Assembly: GCF_019457615.1 (NCBI RefSeq)
Contig: NZ_CP080414.1
Coordinates: forward strand, 277,501 to 341,500
Direction of reading: 5' to 3'
DNA length: 64,000 nt
Origin: Shewanella zhangzhouensis
GTDB taxonomy: Bacteria > Pseudomonadota > Gammaproteobacteria > Enterobacterales > Shewanellaceae
Part shown: positions 27,957 through 36,154 of the stretch, one piece after another
Position numbering within the stretch: position 1 is the stretch's first letter
Layout of the letters: every line of letters begins with the position of its first letter
The notes under the pieces: generated by a model
Seen by the model: only the letters and a program-made list of their open reading frames with translations
Told to the model about the DNA's origin: nothing
Databases searched by the model: none
Position numbers and translations under genes: made by a program

Positions 27957-29013
27957 AGTTATCCGGCAGCGGGTTCTGCCTCACTATGGATTGGAAGGCA
28001 ATGCTGCAAAGGTTTCAGCTCTGGGCAATGGACACATCAATGACACCTTTCTGGTGACCTGGGACGAGGGCAGCATGGTACTGCAGCGTCTCAATACCAG
28101 TGTATTTCCCACGCCCTGGACCCTGGTGGAAAATGCCGAACTCATCAGTCGCCACTTGGGCGAAAAAGAAGGCAAAGACTACGGGCTGAAAGTGGTCACC
28201 CCTAAAACCACCGCCGAGGGCGAGCTGGGCATAGATTTGGGCGAGGTCGGTTTCTGGCGCGCCATTCGTTATCTCAAGCATTCAAGCAGCATCGATGTGG
28301 TCGGCAGCGAGGCGCAGGCCGAGCAGGCCGCCCGTGCCTTTGGCCATTTTGCCCGCGCCCTGTGCGACTTCGACGCCACCCAGATTGGCGACGTCATTCC
28401 CAAGTTTCATTTCCTGCCGGGCCGTTTGGCGGCGCTGGAGCAGGCGGTTGCCGACGACAAGGCCGGTCGCCTCGCCACTTGTCGCGAATGGGTCGATTTT
28501 GCCCTCGGCCAGCGCAGTCTGCTGGATGAGCTGGCGGCCATCGAGCCCAAGCTGCCGCTGCGGGTTTGCCATAACGACACCAAAATCAATAACATGCTTT
28601 TTGATAAGCGTGACGACTCGGCCATGGCCATCATCGATTTGGATACCTGCATGAAAGGCCATCTGATGTATGACTTTGGCGACATGGTGCGTACCTTTAC
28701 CTCACCCGAGGCCGAAGACAGCAAGGCGCTGGACAAGGTGCGGGTACGGCCGGAGATTTTTGCGGCCATCTGCCGCGGTTATCTGGCTGAGCTGGGGGAT
28801 GTGCTGGAATCGGCAGAGCGCGAAAGCCTGTGGCTGGGTGCCCGTATCATGTGCCTGATGATTGGCGTGCGCTTTATAACGGATTATTTGAATGGCGACC
28901 TCTACTTCCATGTGCACCGTGAAGGTCACAATCTGGACCGGGCCGCCAATCAGTTCACCCTGTATCAGAGTTTGCTGACTCAGGCCGACCGCCTCAAAGC
29001 CTGCATTTTTTGA
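27949..29013 (+). CDS. NahK-like N-acetylhexosamine 1-kinase (APH fold)
   Basis: 354 aa from GTG. Protein kinase-like (aminoglycoside phosphotransferase) fold. The N-terminus ALGNGHINDTFLV, then VLQRLNTSVFP, the catalytic loop CHNDTKINNMLFD (about 206-218) and IIDLDTCMKG...YDFGDMVR (about 228-248) match the Bifidobacterium longum NahK kinase as I remember it, throughout the protein including GVRFITDYLNGD near the C-terminus. NahK phosphorylates GlcNAc/GalNAc at C1. Overlap with the nucleotidyltransferase gene implies a two-step salvage route to a nucleotide sugar. A terminator-like hairpin follows. Confidence 0.85.
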   Translation: MIEVIRQRVLPHYGLEGNAAKVSALGNGHINDTFLVTWDEGSMVLQRLNTSVFPTPWTLVENAELISRHLGEKEGKDYGLKVVTPKTTAEGELGIDLGEVGFWRAIRYLKHSSSIDVVGSEAQAEQAARAFGHFARALCDFDATQIGDVIPKFHFLPGRLAALEQAVADDKAGRLATCREWVDFALGQRSLLDELAAIEPKLPLRVCHNDTKINNMLFDKRDDSAMAIIDLDTCMKGHLMYDFGDMVRTFTSPEAEDSKALDKVRVRPEIFAAICRGYLAELGDVLESAERESLWLGARIMCLMIGVRFITDYLNGDLYFHVHREGHNLDRAANQFTLYQSLLTQADRLKACIF

Positions 29014-29020
29014 ATGACAG

Positions 29021-29056
29021 CACCGCCCGTTTGATAACGCAGAGGGCGGTGTTTTC
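29021..29056 (+). terminator. Terminator-like hairpin after the kinase gene
   Basis: CACCGCCC (29021-29028) and GGGCGGTG (29044-29051), 15-base loop, followed by TTTT. It separates the nucleotidyltransferase-kinase pair from the Lgt-family gene. Confidence 0.65.
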
Positions 29057-29095
29057 CTGTCTGGATACAGAAACCATTTTGAGAGAGCCAAGCCT

Positions 29096-29863
29096 ATGAC
29101 CTGGAATATCGACCCCATACTGTTTAACTTTGGCGGCATCAGCCTGCACTGGTACGGGCTTTTGTTTGCCTGTGGTATTTGGGGCGGGGCAGCCCTGCTC
29201 AAGCGGATGCTCAAAGAATCCGGGCAAAATGTAGCGCTGGTGGACGAGCTCTTTTTCCCCGTGTTTATCGGCATTATCGTGGGCGCACGTTTGATGCATT
29301 GTCTCGCCTATGAGCCCGACTTTTATCTCGCCCATCCCATGGAAATCCTCTACATCTGGAAGGGCGGCCTCGCCAGCCACGGCGGTGGCCTCGGCGCCAT
29401 CCTGGGTGTGCTCTGGGTTGCCAGGCGCAACAAGCTTAGTTTGATGTATTTGTTGGATTATCTGGCACTTCCCACCCTGGTGTTTGCCGTGTGTGTGCGC
29501 CTGGCCAACCTGATGAATTCAGAAATTTACGGCAAGGTGACCGACGGCCCCTGGGGCGTGATTTTTGCCCGGGTAGACATGCTGCCAAGGCATCCGGCAC
29601 AGCTGTACGAGGCCATGGGTTACCTGCTGCTGGCCGTGCTGCTGTGGCAAATGCGTCGCGCCTTGTTGGCGCTGGAAGGGCGTCTCTTTGGCGCCTTCCT
29701 CATAGGCGTGTTTGTTATCCGCATGCTGGTGGAGGTGGTTAAGCCCGAGCAGGCAAGCTACATCCCCTCACTGCCGCTCACTGTGGGTCAGCTGCTCAGT
29801 GTGCCCTTTATTCTGGTGGGCATATGGCTGTGGCTGCGTGCCCGCACCGGAAAGCGAAGCTGA
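29096..29863 (+). CDS. Prolipoprotein diacylglyceryltransferase family protein (Lgt paralogue)
   Basis: 255 aa, integral inner-membrane protein with about seven helices. Family residues are present: SHGGGLGAI (essential His-Gly-Gly), RLANLMNSEIYG (with the essential Arg) and PRHPAQLYEA. However, the 'Lgt signature' is RIGNFINGE in the E. coli enzyme and here reads RLANLMNSE, closer to Bacteroidetes-like members. The usual Shewanella lgt is next to thyA, which is not here. So this may be a second Lgt, or an enzyme moving a different lipid or acceptor. It follows a hairpin and precedes an MFS gene. Confidence 0.8.
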   Translation: MTWNIDPILFNFGGISLHWYGLLFACGIWGGAALLKRMLKESGQNVALVDELFFPVFIGIIVGARLMHCLAYEPDFYLAHPMEILYIWKGGLASHGGGLGAILGVLWVARRNKLSLMYLLDYLALPTLVFAVCVRLANLMNSEIYGKVTDGPWGVIFARVDMLPRHPAQLYEAMGYLLLAVLLWQMRRALLALEGRLFGAFLIGVFVIRMLVEVVKPEQASYIPSLPLTVGQLLSVPFILVGIWLWLRARTGKRS

Positions 29864-30018
29864 GCCAGGGCCAATAAACCGGGGAGGCGGATAAGGCGCC
29901 GCCAACCCCGGGCGGCAGGCGTTAACGCCGCTTTTTCCTGATGGGCCAATTGCTCTTGCAGGCGCAGTTGGCCATAATTCCCGCAACCTTATCGCCCAAT
30001 CGAGCCTGCGCCGAGCCT

Positions 30019-31449
30019 ATGTCTTTGCCTATCCCTGCTGAAGAAGCTTCACCGGCCAGCGGACGCCGCACCGAGCGTTGTCGCTGGCTCAGAGACACCT
30101 TAAAGCGCTCACAGCAGGAGGCGGTTGCCTCGTCGGCCATGACGGCCACCTCAGATAACTTCTTCAATGCCTTTGCCATCTTTATGGGGGCGACCCTTGG
30201 GCAAATGGCCTGGGTCAGTGGCTTGCCGCAGCTCTTCGGCGCCTTGTCTCAGCTGTTGTCTGTGTGGCTGGCCAGCCACTTTGCCCGTAAGGGATTCATC
30301 GCTTTTTGTGCGGCCCTGCAGGCGTTGGTGGTGCTGTCCATGGGGGCTCTGGCGGCGTTTCGGCCCGAGCATGGGGTGTGGATTTTTATCGCCCTGGCGG
30401 CGCTCTATCATGGGTTTATCAATCTTATTCAGCCCCATTGGCGGGCCTGGATGGGGGCCGTGGTGCCACCAAGGCGCAGGGGCGCATTCTTTGCCGCCCG
30501 TACCCGGCTGACCATGGGAGCATCGCTCACGGTGTTTTTCCTGGGGGGAGGCATCCTGAGCCTCTGTGACAGTGCCGGTATGGCCTGGCTTGGCTTCAGC
30601 CTGCTGTTTTCCATTGCGGCCATAGGGCGCTGGGTGTCGGCCTGGCTGCTGTGGCAGATGCACGACCCCGAACCCAGAACGGTACGTACCCCGGGGGTGT
30701 TTGTTCGCACCCTGAAGAATTTTCGCGAGGCCTGGAAAGACGCGACCTTTCGCCAGTACAGCCTGTTCGTGGCCGGTATGCAGGCCATGGTGGCCATCTC
30801 GGCGCCCTTCTTTGCGGTGTACATGTTGGAAGGGCTGCACTTCAGCTACCTGGAGTTTGTGCTTGCCAGCGTGGCCTCCGTTATAACCCAGTTTGTTACC
30901 TTAAGATTTTGGGGGCGTTTCAGCGATCTCTATGGCAATCGCCTGGTGATGTTGATTACCTCAAGCCTTATCCCCAGCCTGCCGCTGTTGTGGCTGTTCT
31001 CCGATAACTACGGGTACATCCTGTCGATTCAGGCTTTTTCCGGTTTTGCCTGGAGCGGCTTTACCCTGAGCACGGCCAACTATCTCTATGATATCCGCCC
31101 GTTTCGCTCCGACTTTGCCACCTACGCCGCGGTGCAATCGGCGCTGAGCGCGGCGCTGGTGTTTGTGGGCTCCATGGTGGGCGGCTTTATTGCCAGCCAT
31201 GCAGCGGATTTCCTGAGTTTCACAGGCTGGGAGCTCGCCAGCCCTATCTTCGTGGTGTTTTTGGTGTCTACTTTCTTGCGTACCCTGGTCACGCTCTGGT
31301 TTATTCCGCGTGCGGTAGAACCCAAGGTCAGGCCAAGGCCGGATCTGCTCCGGCTGGTGTTTCGCATCCGTGGCTTTAACGCCATCAGCGGCGTGGCGCT
31401 GGATTTTCTGACCGTGGTGCGAAAACGCCGCGATGATGATGGCAGCTGA
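30019..31449 (+). CDS. Major facilitator superfamily transporter
   Basis: About 476 aa if started at 30019 (MSLPIPAEE); an ATG at 29941 adds 26 residues and neither has a clear ribosome-binding site. Twelve hydrophobic segments are visible, and the loop between helices 2 and 3 has the degenerate MFS motif. The N-terminal part SDNFFNAFAIFMGAT resembles a group of bacterial MFS permeases often annotated as 'MFS transporter' without substrate. A cytoplasmic basic tail ends the protein. Substrate unknown; position after the HexNAc kinase and Lgt-like genes is suggestive only. Confidence 0.75.
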   Translation: MSLPIPAEEASPASGRRTERCRWLRDTLKRSQQEAVASSAMTATSDNFFNAFAIFMGATLGQMAWVSGLPQLFGALSQLLSVWLASHFARKGFIAFCAALQALVVLSMGALAAFRPEHGVWIFIALAALYHGFINLIQPHWRAWMGAVVPPRRRGAFFAARTRLTMGASLTVFFLGGGILSLCDSAGMAWLGFSLLFSIAAIGRWVSAWLLWQMHDPEPRTVRTPGVFVRTLKNFREAWKDATFRQYSLFVAGMQAMVAISAPFFAVYMLEGLHFSYLEFVLASVASVITQFVTLRFWGRFSDLYGNRLVMLITSSLIPSLPLLWLFSDNYGYILSIQAFSGFAWSGFTLSTANYLYDIRPFRSDFATYAAVQSALSAALVFVGSMVGGFIASHAADFLSFTGWELASPIFVVFLVSTFLRTLVTLWFIPRAVEPKVRPRPDLLRLVFRIRGFNAISGVALDFLTVVRKRRDDDGS

Positions 31450-31534
31450 CAGTTAGACACAGCCGACCGATGACAGCCTGCTGGCGGCGGAACAGAGGGT
31501 TGGAAAAAGAAGCAGGTAACAGGAAAGAGAGTAT

Positions 31535-32224
31535 TTATCCCTGTTTCCCATAGTCGAAAAAGGCGCGCCGCTCAGGGCCCGACAATTCTGCAGCTATCTT
31601 GTTTGGGTGTTTGAACTCATCAAAACCGGCCACCCGGCCAGCCTGATTCAGGTGTGGAAAGGGGGCGTCTTCTGCGACGTCGGCAAGGCCTAAAAACCGG
31701 TGCAGCGCCGCGAGTGCGCCTGCATCACCGGGGTTTAACCACAGCAAATCGTCACGTCCGGTAAAATAGGCCTCCACCTGCTGCCTGTGCCTTGTAAAAC
31801 ACTGCTCAAGGTGCGGGGCAGAGAGTATATCCACTTGGCCTGCCTGCGCTTTAGCGAGCTCAAATACCTCATTAAAACTGCGTCTGAGCTGCGGATGAAA
31901 ACCGCCTTTGGCCCTTGGGTCGAGCTTTGGCAACATCCGCTCCAGCAGCCTTTGCATCGAGGGAATCCAGCTGTCGATTGTGCGTTCAAGGTAAACAAAC
32001 TTGCTGTTGGGATAGAGTTTGTCCAGCTTTTTGTAGTCACTGAACACGGGGGCATCGGCGATGGCATCGGCGGCCTCAAAGCTGGCCTTGGTAAAGGCCA
32101 TGTGCGCTACCTTGAGCTGTGCCTGCCCGGCCTTTGGCATGGCTTCCAACAAAGCCACACACACACTGGTGGTGCCGGTGCGGGGCAAGCCGATAATAAA
32201 AATCTTGTTGATGGACTGGTTCAT
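31535..32224 (-). CDS. P-loop sulfotransferase-family protein
   Basis: 229 aa. The N-terminal IIGLPRTGTTSV is the 5'-phosphosulfate loop of PAPS-dependent sulfotransferases. The region FVYLERTIDSWIPSM matches the 3'-phosphate (Arg/Ser) site of the family (compare R-x6-7-S). It resembles the small Sulfotransfer_4-like proteins; acceptor not known. It lies 8 bases downstream of the LysR gene stop, so the two are likely co-transcribed. Confidence 0.8.
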   Translation of the reverse strand: MNQSINKIFIIGLPRTGTTSVCVALLEAMPKAGQAQLKVAHMAFTKASFEAADAIADAPVFSDYKKLDKLYPNSKFVYLERTIDSWIPSMQRLLERMLPKLDPRAKGGFHPQLRRSFNEVFELAKAQAGQVDILSAPHLEQCFTRHRQQVEAYFTGRDDLLWLNPGDAGALAALHRFLGLADVAEDAPFPHLNQAGRVAGFDEFKHPNKIAAELSGPERRAFFDYGKQG

Positions 32225-32232
32225 GGGGTTTT

Positions 32233-33201
32233 TTATGAGTGGCTGTCGGTGTGCTGCTGCGGCACGGAGTGGTCGGCGTTCCCGGTCAGCACAGATCCAA
32301 TAAGGGTCCTGATGGTATCAAATCGGGCGGGCAGTTGCCGCTGGCGCTTGTGAATAAGATACAGGGGCTCGAACACCCGCTCATTGCCAACACAGACCCT
32401 GAGTTTGGCCCTTTCACTGAATTGTTCTGCCACCGACAGTGGCAGCACAGTAAAGCCAAGCCCCAGGGACACAGGCAGCAGGATTTGCCCCAACTGATTG
32501 ATATAGCTGCTCACCGGAAAGTCTTCGGCATAGGCATCTTGGTAGCCTTCATGTTTGCTGTGGGCAAAAAACAGCGACAGGTAATGGGCGGCATCCGGGT
32601 GGCTTATCAGCCCAAGGGCTTTGAGCTCGTCTATTGAGGGCAGGGCGGCTTCATCTGTACCGGTATCCGCACTCGTTATGGTGCCGGCGCTTGCCGGTAA
32701 TACCAAACACAGCGCCTGAGTGCCAATCTCTGCTTCATTAAACAGCCCCCTCGGCGGCGGCGCCGTGATAATACCAAGGTCTTTGTCCCCCTGCTGCACC
32801 TCGTTGATGATGCGGGCATTGGGCGCGGCCTCCATATGTACCTTAAGCCCCGGATGCTCGGCCTGCAGCGCCAGCAGCTTGGGGTAGAGCAGCTGCGCCA
32901 GCGCGCCGGAGCAGGCCAGGCGGCAGATGCCGCTGTAGGGATTGTCTTCATCCAAACTGCCAAGCAGCGCCGCCTCCGCCCTGGCCTGGGACAGCGCATA
33001 CTGATACAGCCGCGAACCTGCCTCGGTCAGCTCTATACCGCTGCGACTGCGAAGCAGCAGCTGGTGGCCGCAGGCCTGCTCCAGTTTATTCAGGTGCTGG
33101 CTTACCCCGGGCTGGGTCATAAAGAGTTTGTTGGCCGTTTGGGTAAAGTGGCCTGTGTCCACCAGGGTGACAAAGGTCCTGAGCCACAGTGGGTTAAGCA
33201 T
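32233..33201 (-). CDS. LysR-family transcriptional regulator
   Basis: 322 aa from the start at 33201 (MLNPLWLRTFVTLV). The helix-turn-helix is at about residues 14-40 (GHFTQTANKLFMTQPGVSQHLNKLE), followed by a type-2 periplasmic-binding-like effector domain. It is upstream of the sulfotransferase gene and divergent from the VOC-domain gene at 33456 across a 254-base gap with nested inverted repeats, the usual place for LysR sites. Inducer unknown. Confidence 0.9.
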   Translation of the reverse strand: MLNPLWLRTFVTLVDTGHFTQTANKLFMTQPGVSQHLNKLEQACGHQLLLRSRSGIELTEAGSRLYQYALSQARAEAALLGSLDEDNPYSGICRLACSGALAQLLYPKLLALQAEHPGLKVHMEAAPNARIINEVQQGDKDLGIITAPPPRGLFNEAEIGTQALCLVLPASAGTITSADTGTDEAALPSIDELKALGLISHPDAAHYLSLFFAHSKHEGYQDAYAEDFPVSSYINQLGQILLPVSLGLGFTVLPLSVAEQFSERAKLRVCVGNERVFEPLYLIHKRQRQLPARFDTIRTLIGSVLTGNADHSVPQQHTDSHS

Positions 33202-33262
33202 GGCGGGTTCTCTCAATGTGTCTGCTTTGGACAAATAGCCAAGCTTGAGCGGCCCATGTCAC

Positions 33263-33335
33263 AGCTCAATTGGCTGGCGATTTTAATAACAAAAAATTAT
33301 TGAAGTAAGAATATATGATAATTTTTCATTGAGCT
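33263..33335. promoter_or_regulatory. Nested inverted repeats in the LysR/VOC divergent promoter
   Basis: Outer arms AGCTCAAT (33263-33270) and ATTGAGCT (33328-33335); inner arms AAAAATTAT (33292-33300) and ATAATTTTT (33318-33326). Candidate LysR operator region between the two start codons. Confidence 0.5.
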
Positions 33336-33455
33336 ATTCCGGGCGTAACCTTTGTCGCATCGGGCAATACCGCAGCGCTTACCAGTGATATACAACCGGC
33401 GCTGCAACCAATGTCCTGCTTTTTCGAACAGATGCTTTCAACGACGAGGTTAGCC

Positions 33456-33959
33456 ATGAACACATATCCACGCAGCTTTTCCCACATAGGTATTTCTGTG
33501 CCCGACCTTGAGGCCGCGGTGAAGTTTTACACCGAGGTACTCGGCTGGTACCTCATCATGCCCCCCACCGAGATTGTGGAAGACGACTCGGCCATCGGCG
33601 AAATGTGTACCGATGTTTTCGGTGCTGGCTGGGAGCGCTTTCGCATCGCCCACCTGTCCACCGGCGATCGCATCGGCGTTGAGCTGTTCGAGTTCAAAAA
33701 CCAAGAGAACCCGGAAGACAACTTCGAATACTGGAAAACCGGTATCTTCCACTTCTGTGTGCAAGACCCGGATGTTGAAGGCCTGGCCGAGAAAATCGTC
33801 GCCGCCGGTGGGAAAAAGCGCATGAAAGCCCCACGCTACTATTACCCGGGTGAAAAGCCTTACCGCATGATTTATATGGAAGATCCCTTCGGGAATATCC
33901 TTGAGATCTACAGCCACAGTTATGAGCTGCACTATTCGAGTGGTGCTTATGCAGGCTAA
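33456..33959 (+). CDS. VOC (glyoxalase/bleomycin-resistance fold) family protein
   Basis: 167 aa from the start at 33456 (GAGG 7 bases upstream). HIGISVPDLEAAVKFYTEVLGWYL opens the first beta-alpha-beta module with a metal-binding His; FHFCVQDPDVEGLAEKI opens the second and YMEDPFGNILEIYSHSYEL carries the final metal-binding Glu. It is likely a metal-dependent lyase or dioxygenase-like enzyme. Divergence from a LysR gene suggests it is that regulator's target. Confidence 0.85.
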   Translation: MNTYPRSFSHIGISVPDLEAAVKFYTEVLGWYLIMPPTEIVEDDSAIGEMCTDVFGAGWERFRIAHLSTGDRIGVELFEFKNQENPEDNFEYWKTGIFHFCVQDPDVEGLAEKIVAAGGKKRMKAPRYYYPGEKPYRMIYMEDPFGNILEIYSHSYELHYSSGAYAG

Positions 33960-34007
33960 CCGTTTTAGGCTGTCGCCTCTGGTTGATTTGACCCAGCGTT
34001 TACTATT

Positions 34008-34066
34008 AAGCCCACAGTTTTGTGCTCTCTGAATCGCCACAGATTGCCGAGACCGTGGGCTTTTTA
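34008..34066 (+). terminator. Possible terminator of the VOC gene
   Basis: AAGCCCAC (34008-34015) pairs with GTGGGCTT (34055-34062), with a long loop of about 39 bases and a T-run after the right arm. The long loop makes it weak. Confidence 0.4.
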
Positions 34067-34073
34067 CGCCTGC

Positions 34074-34286
34074 TCAAGCGTGCGACTGGTGTTGTATCGC
34101 AGTGATTGCCGCAATGGCGTCACTTTCGGCTTCGTTGGTTGACCAGGCTAACCCTTCGTCCCAGATGCCATCGTCTTTGACTATCGACCAAATGAAGCCG
34201 CCGCGATATCTGTCCGGATTTGGCGCGATGTAGATGCGCCAATCGCCCCGCGTGATGTCATTTTCAAGAGCGATTTCAATTTCCAT
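34074..34286 (-). CDS. Small hypothetical protein
   Basis: 70 aa from the start at 34286, preceded by GGGGAG at good spacing. Sequence MEIEIALENDITRGDWRIYIAPNPDRYRGGF continues with an acidic helix (STNEAESDAIAAITAIQ). Soluble, no membrane or DNA-binding motif. I do not recognise the family. It lies just outside the left repeat of the restriction island. Confidence 0.6.
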   Translation of the reverse strand: MEIEIALENDITRGDWRIYIAPNPDRYRGGFIWSIVKDDGIWDEGLAWSTNEAESDAIAAITAIQHQSHA

Positions 34287-34450
34287 GGTTGCTCCCCTTT
34301 TTGTGCTCAAACGTTGATTGATGAGTTCAGGGTATGGAGAGTGGGGGAAATACGCCACGGACTATGAGTCACATTGGGCCCCAGGTGTCATATGATGGTT
34401 CCTGCGGCATTGTGCTTACTTCTCTGAGGAGATCATGTCCCTGCGGGATT

Positions 34451-34710
34451 GGCCGCTGTTGCGGCCGGAAAGTCGTGGGTCTTCAACCCACACCCGAGGA
34501 AAGGGGGCCGTTTCGGCAGGCCCCCTTGTCCAATCCCCCTTCGACCCCAGCCGAAGCCGAAATCCCCTCGGTCTTATGGACGAAATTGGCTAGCGCTTCA
34601 GACGCTCATCCTTGATTCGACTGAAGCTGGCTCGGCTTCCTGCCTCGCCCACGCCATTTCGCCCAACGCCCTTCGGCGGCTTCGATGGGGAGGGTGTATT
34701 CTGTAGGCGC
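34451..34710 (+). repeat. Left structured repeat flanking the restriction island
   Basis: About 260 bases. It contains consecutive hairpins: GGCCGC-TGTT-GCGGCC (34451-34466), GTGGGT-CTTCA-ACCCAC (34475-34491), and AAGGGGGCC...GGCCCCCTT (34500-34528). The segment 34474-34560 recurs almost base for base, inverted, at about 39155-39244; the inner half (34600-34710) is similar but more diverged to 39014-39080. No gene is seen in it. Its inner end lies about 100 bases from the island's first gene. Confidence 0.85.
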
Positions 34711-34814
34711 CGTGAAATGTGCTCAAGTATATGTTTATATGAAGAAAGCGTTGTAAGTTTCATTATGATTCTGTAGCGTTGCTCTATCGCTGGATGCCGT
34801 ACGATGGAGTGAAG

Positions 34815-36113
34815 ATGGAAATTTCGATAGGTGATGTGCTGAGGTATAAAAAGCCAGCCTGTGATCAGAACATGTATGAAGACGGTCACCTCAATTTTCA
34901 TTTCTTAACCCACGAATCCAAAGCCGCGGCAAAGCTACAACTTGAAAAAGGCATCAATGCGTCGGCGGCTATCAGTACGCTAGAGGCAGGCAAAGTCCGG
35001 CCAGTTATTTTGGTATCCAGTAGTCCCAATAAAAAAGGCAGTGCCGAAACGCCTTGGGAAGATTACTTCGATGTCGATAACGGCCATATTCGCTACTTTG
35101 GCGACAACAAAGAGCCCGGAAAAGACCCCGCGACCGCACCCGGTAACAAAGCCTTGCTTGAGGCGTTTCGTTTGGCTCACTCTCATGATCCCAAACTGCG
35201 GTTAACAACCCCGCCAATTGTGTTTTTTCAGCGTGCCAGAGTGAATGGCAATCCCAAGGGCTTTCCCAAGTTTATGGGTTTTGGCGTCATCAACAGTGTG
35301 GAGTTGGTCACTCAGTGGGATAACGATAAGCAGCGTTCATTCACCAACTATGCATTTGATTTCACGGTGCTGTCATTGGCGCATGAACATGAAATATTTG
35401 ATTTTTCTTGGGTAAATCAGCGTCGCCATGCAGGCTTTTCGCTGCACGACACAAATGCGATAGCTCCCCAAAGCTGGCAAGCTTGGATGAAGCTTGGCAG
35501 CAATGCACTGAATAACCTGCGTAGGCGAGTCTCCAAGCTAAAGGTGGTAAAAACCGACGAGCAGCGACCATTGCCGGGAACAAGCCAACACCATACCTTG
35601 CAAGCAGTTTATGACTTTTACGCCAATAAAAAGCACAACTTTGAAGCGCTGGCGGAGTTAATTACAGAGCGGGTTATTGGCCAAGAATTAGGGATTTACC
35701 GCAAAGGCTGGGTCACGCAAGGCACTGGCGATGGTGGTGCCGATTTTGTTGGCAAGGTCGTTTTAGGTAGCGGCTTTTCAAAGGTTGAACTAATCGTGTT
35801 AGGCCAAGCCAAGTGTGAAAAGCTCGATTCCCCCACTGGCGGTAACCACATTGCGAGAACTGTCGCCAGATTGAAGCGTGGCTGGCTTGGCGCATACGTC
35901 ACGACCAGTTACTTTTCCGAGAGTGTCCAGCGCGAAGTGCTTGAGGATGACTACCCCATCGTATTGATCCATGGCAAGCGTATTGCCGAAGAACTCGAAC
36001 AGATGCTGCATCAAAGCACCACCGCGAGCACTCTTCTGGAGCTTCTATACGAAATCGACGCCGAATATCCGGCCCGCATTCGTACGCGCAGACCGGAAGA
36101 AGTGCTTGATTGA
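34815..36113 (+). CDS. MspJI/AspBHI-like modification-dependent restriction endonuclease
   Basis: 432 aa from the ATG at 34815 (GGAG 5 bases upstream). The C-terminal Mrr-like nuclease has D310 in GDGGAD and Q331-A-K333, separated by exactly 20 residues: the D(X)20QXK active site reported for MspJI-group enzymes, which cut near 5-methyl- or hydroxymethylcytosine. The N-terminal part (RPVILVSSSPNKKGSAETPW, FDVDNGHIRYFGDNK) resembles the AspBHI-type recognition domain as I recall it. It converges on a cytosine-5 methyltransferase gene. Alternatively it is a conventional type II nuclease of the same fold; the motif favours modification dependence. Confidence 0.8.
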   Translation: MEISIGDVLRYKKPACDQNMYEDGHLNFHFLTHESKAAAKLQLEKGINASAAISTLEAGKVRPVILVSSSPNKKGSAETPWEDYFDVDNGHIRYFGDNKEPGKDPATAPGNKALLEAFRLAHSHDPKLRLTTPPIVFFQRARVNGNPKGFPKFMGFGVINSVELVTQWDNDKQRSFTNYAFDFTVLSLAHEHEIFDFSWVNQRRHAGFSLHDTNAIAPQSWQAWMKLGSNALNNLRRRVSKLKVVKTDEQRPLPGTSQHHTLQAVYDFYANKKHNFEALAELITERVIGQELGIYRKGWVTQGTGDGGADFVGKVVLGSGFSKVELIVLGQAKCEKLDSPTGGNHIARTVARLKRGWLGAYVTTSYFSESVQREVLEDDYPIVLIHGKRIAEELEQMLHQSTTASTLLELLYEIDAEYPARIRTRRPEEVLD

Positions 36114-36154
36114 GGTGTATGACTCGGTAAATCGATAGCTTTAGCTGTCCAACT

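Noticed and set aside
34074..34286. Toxin-antitoxin component
   Set aside because: Single small gene without a partner, DNA-binding fold or toxin motif.
34600..34710. Could the flanking repeats be integron attC sites?
   Set aside because: GCCCAAC and GTTGGGC core-like heptamers occur singly, but no paired R'/R'' arrangement at attC spacing and no integrase gene were found; the repeats are also too long and in inverted orientation.
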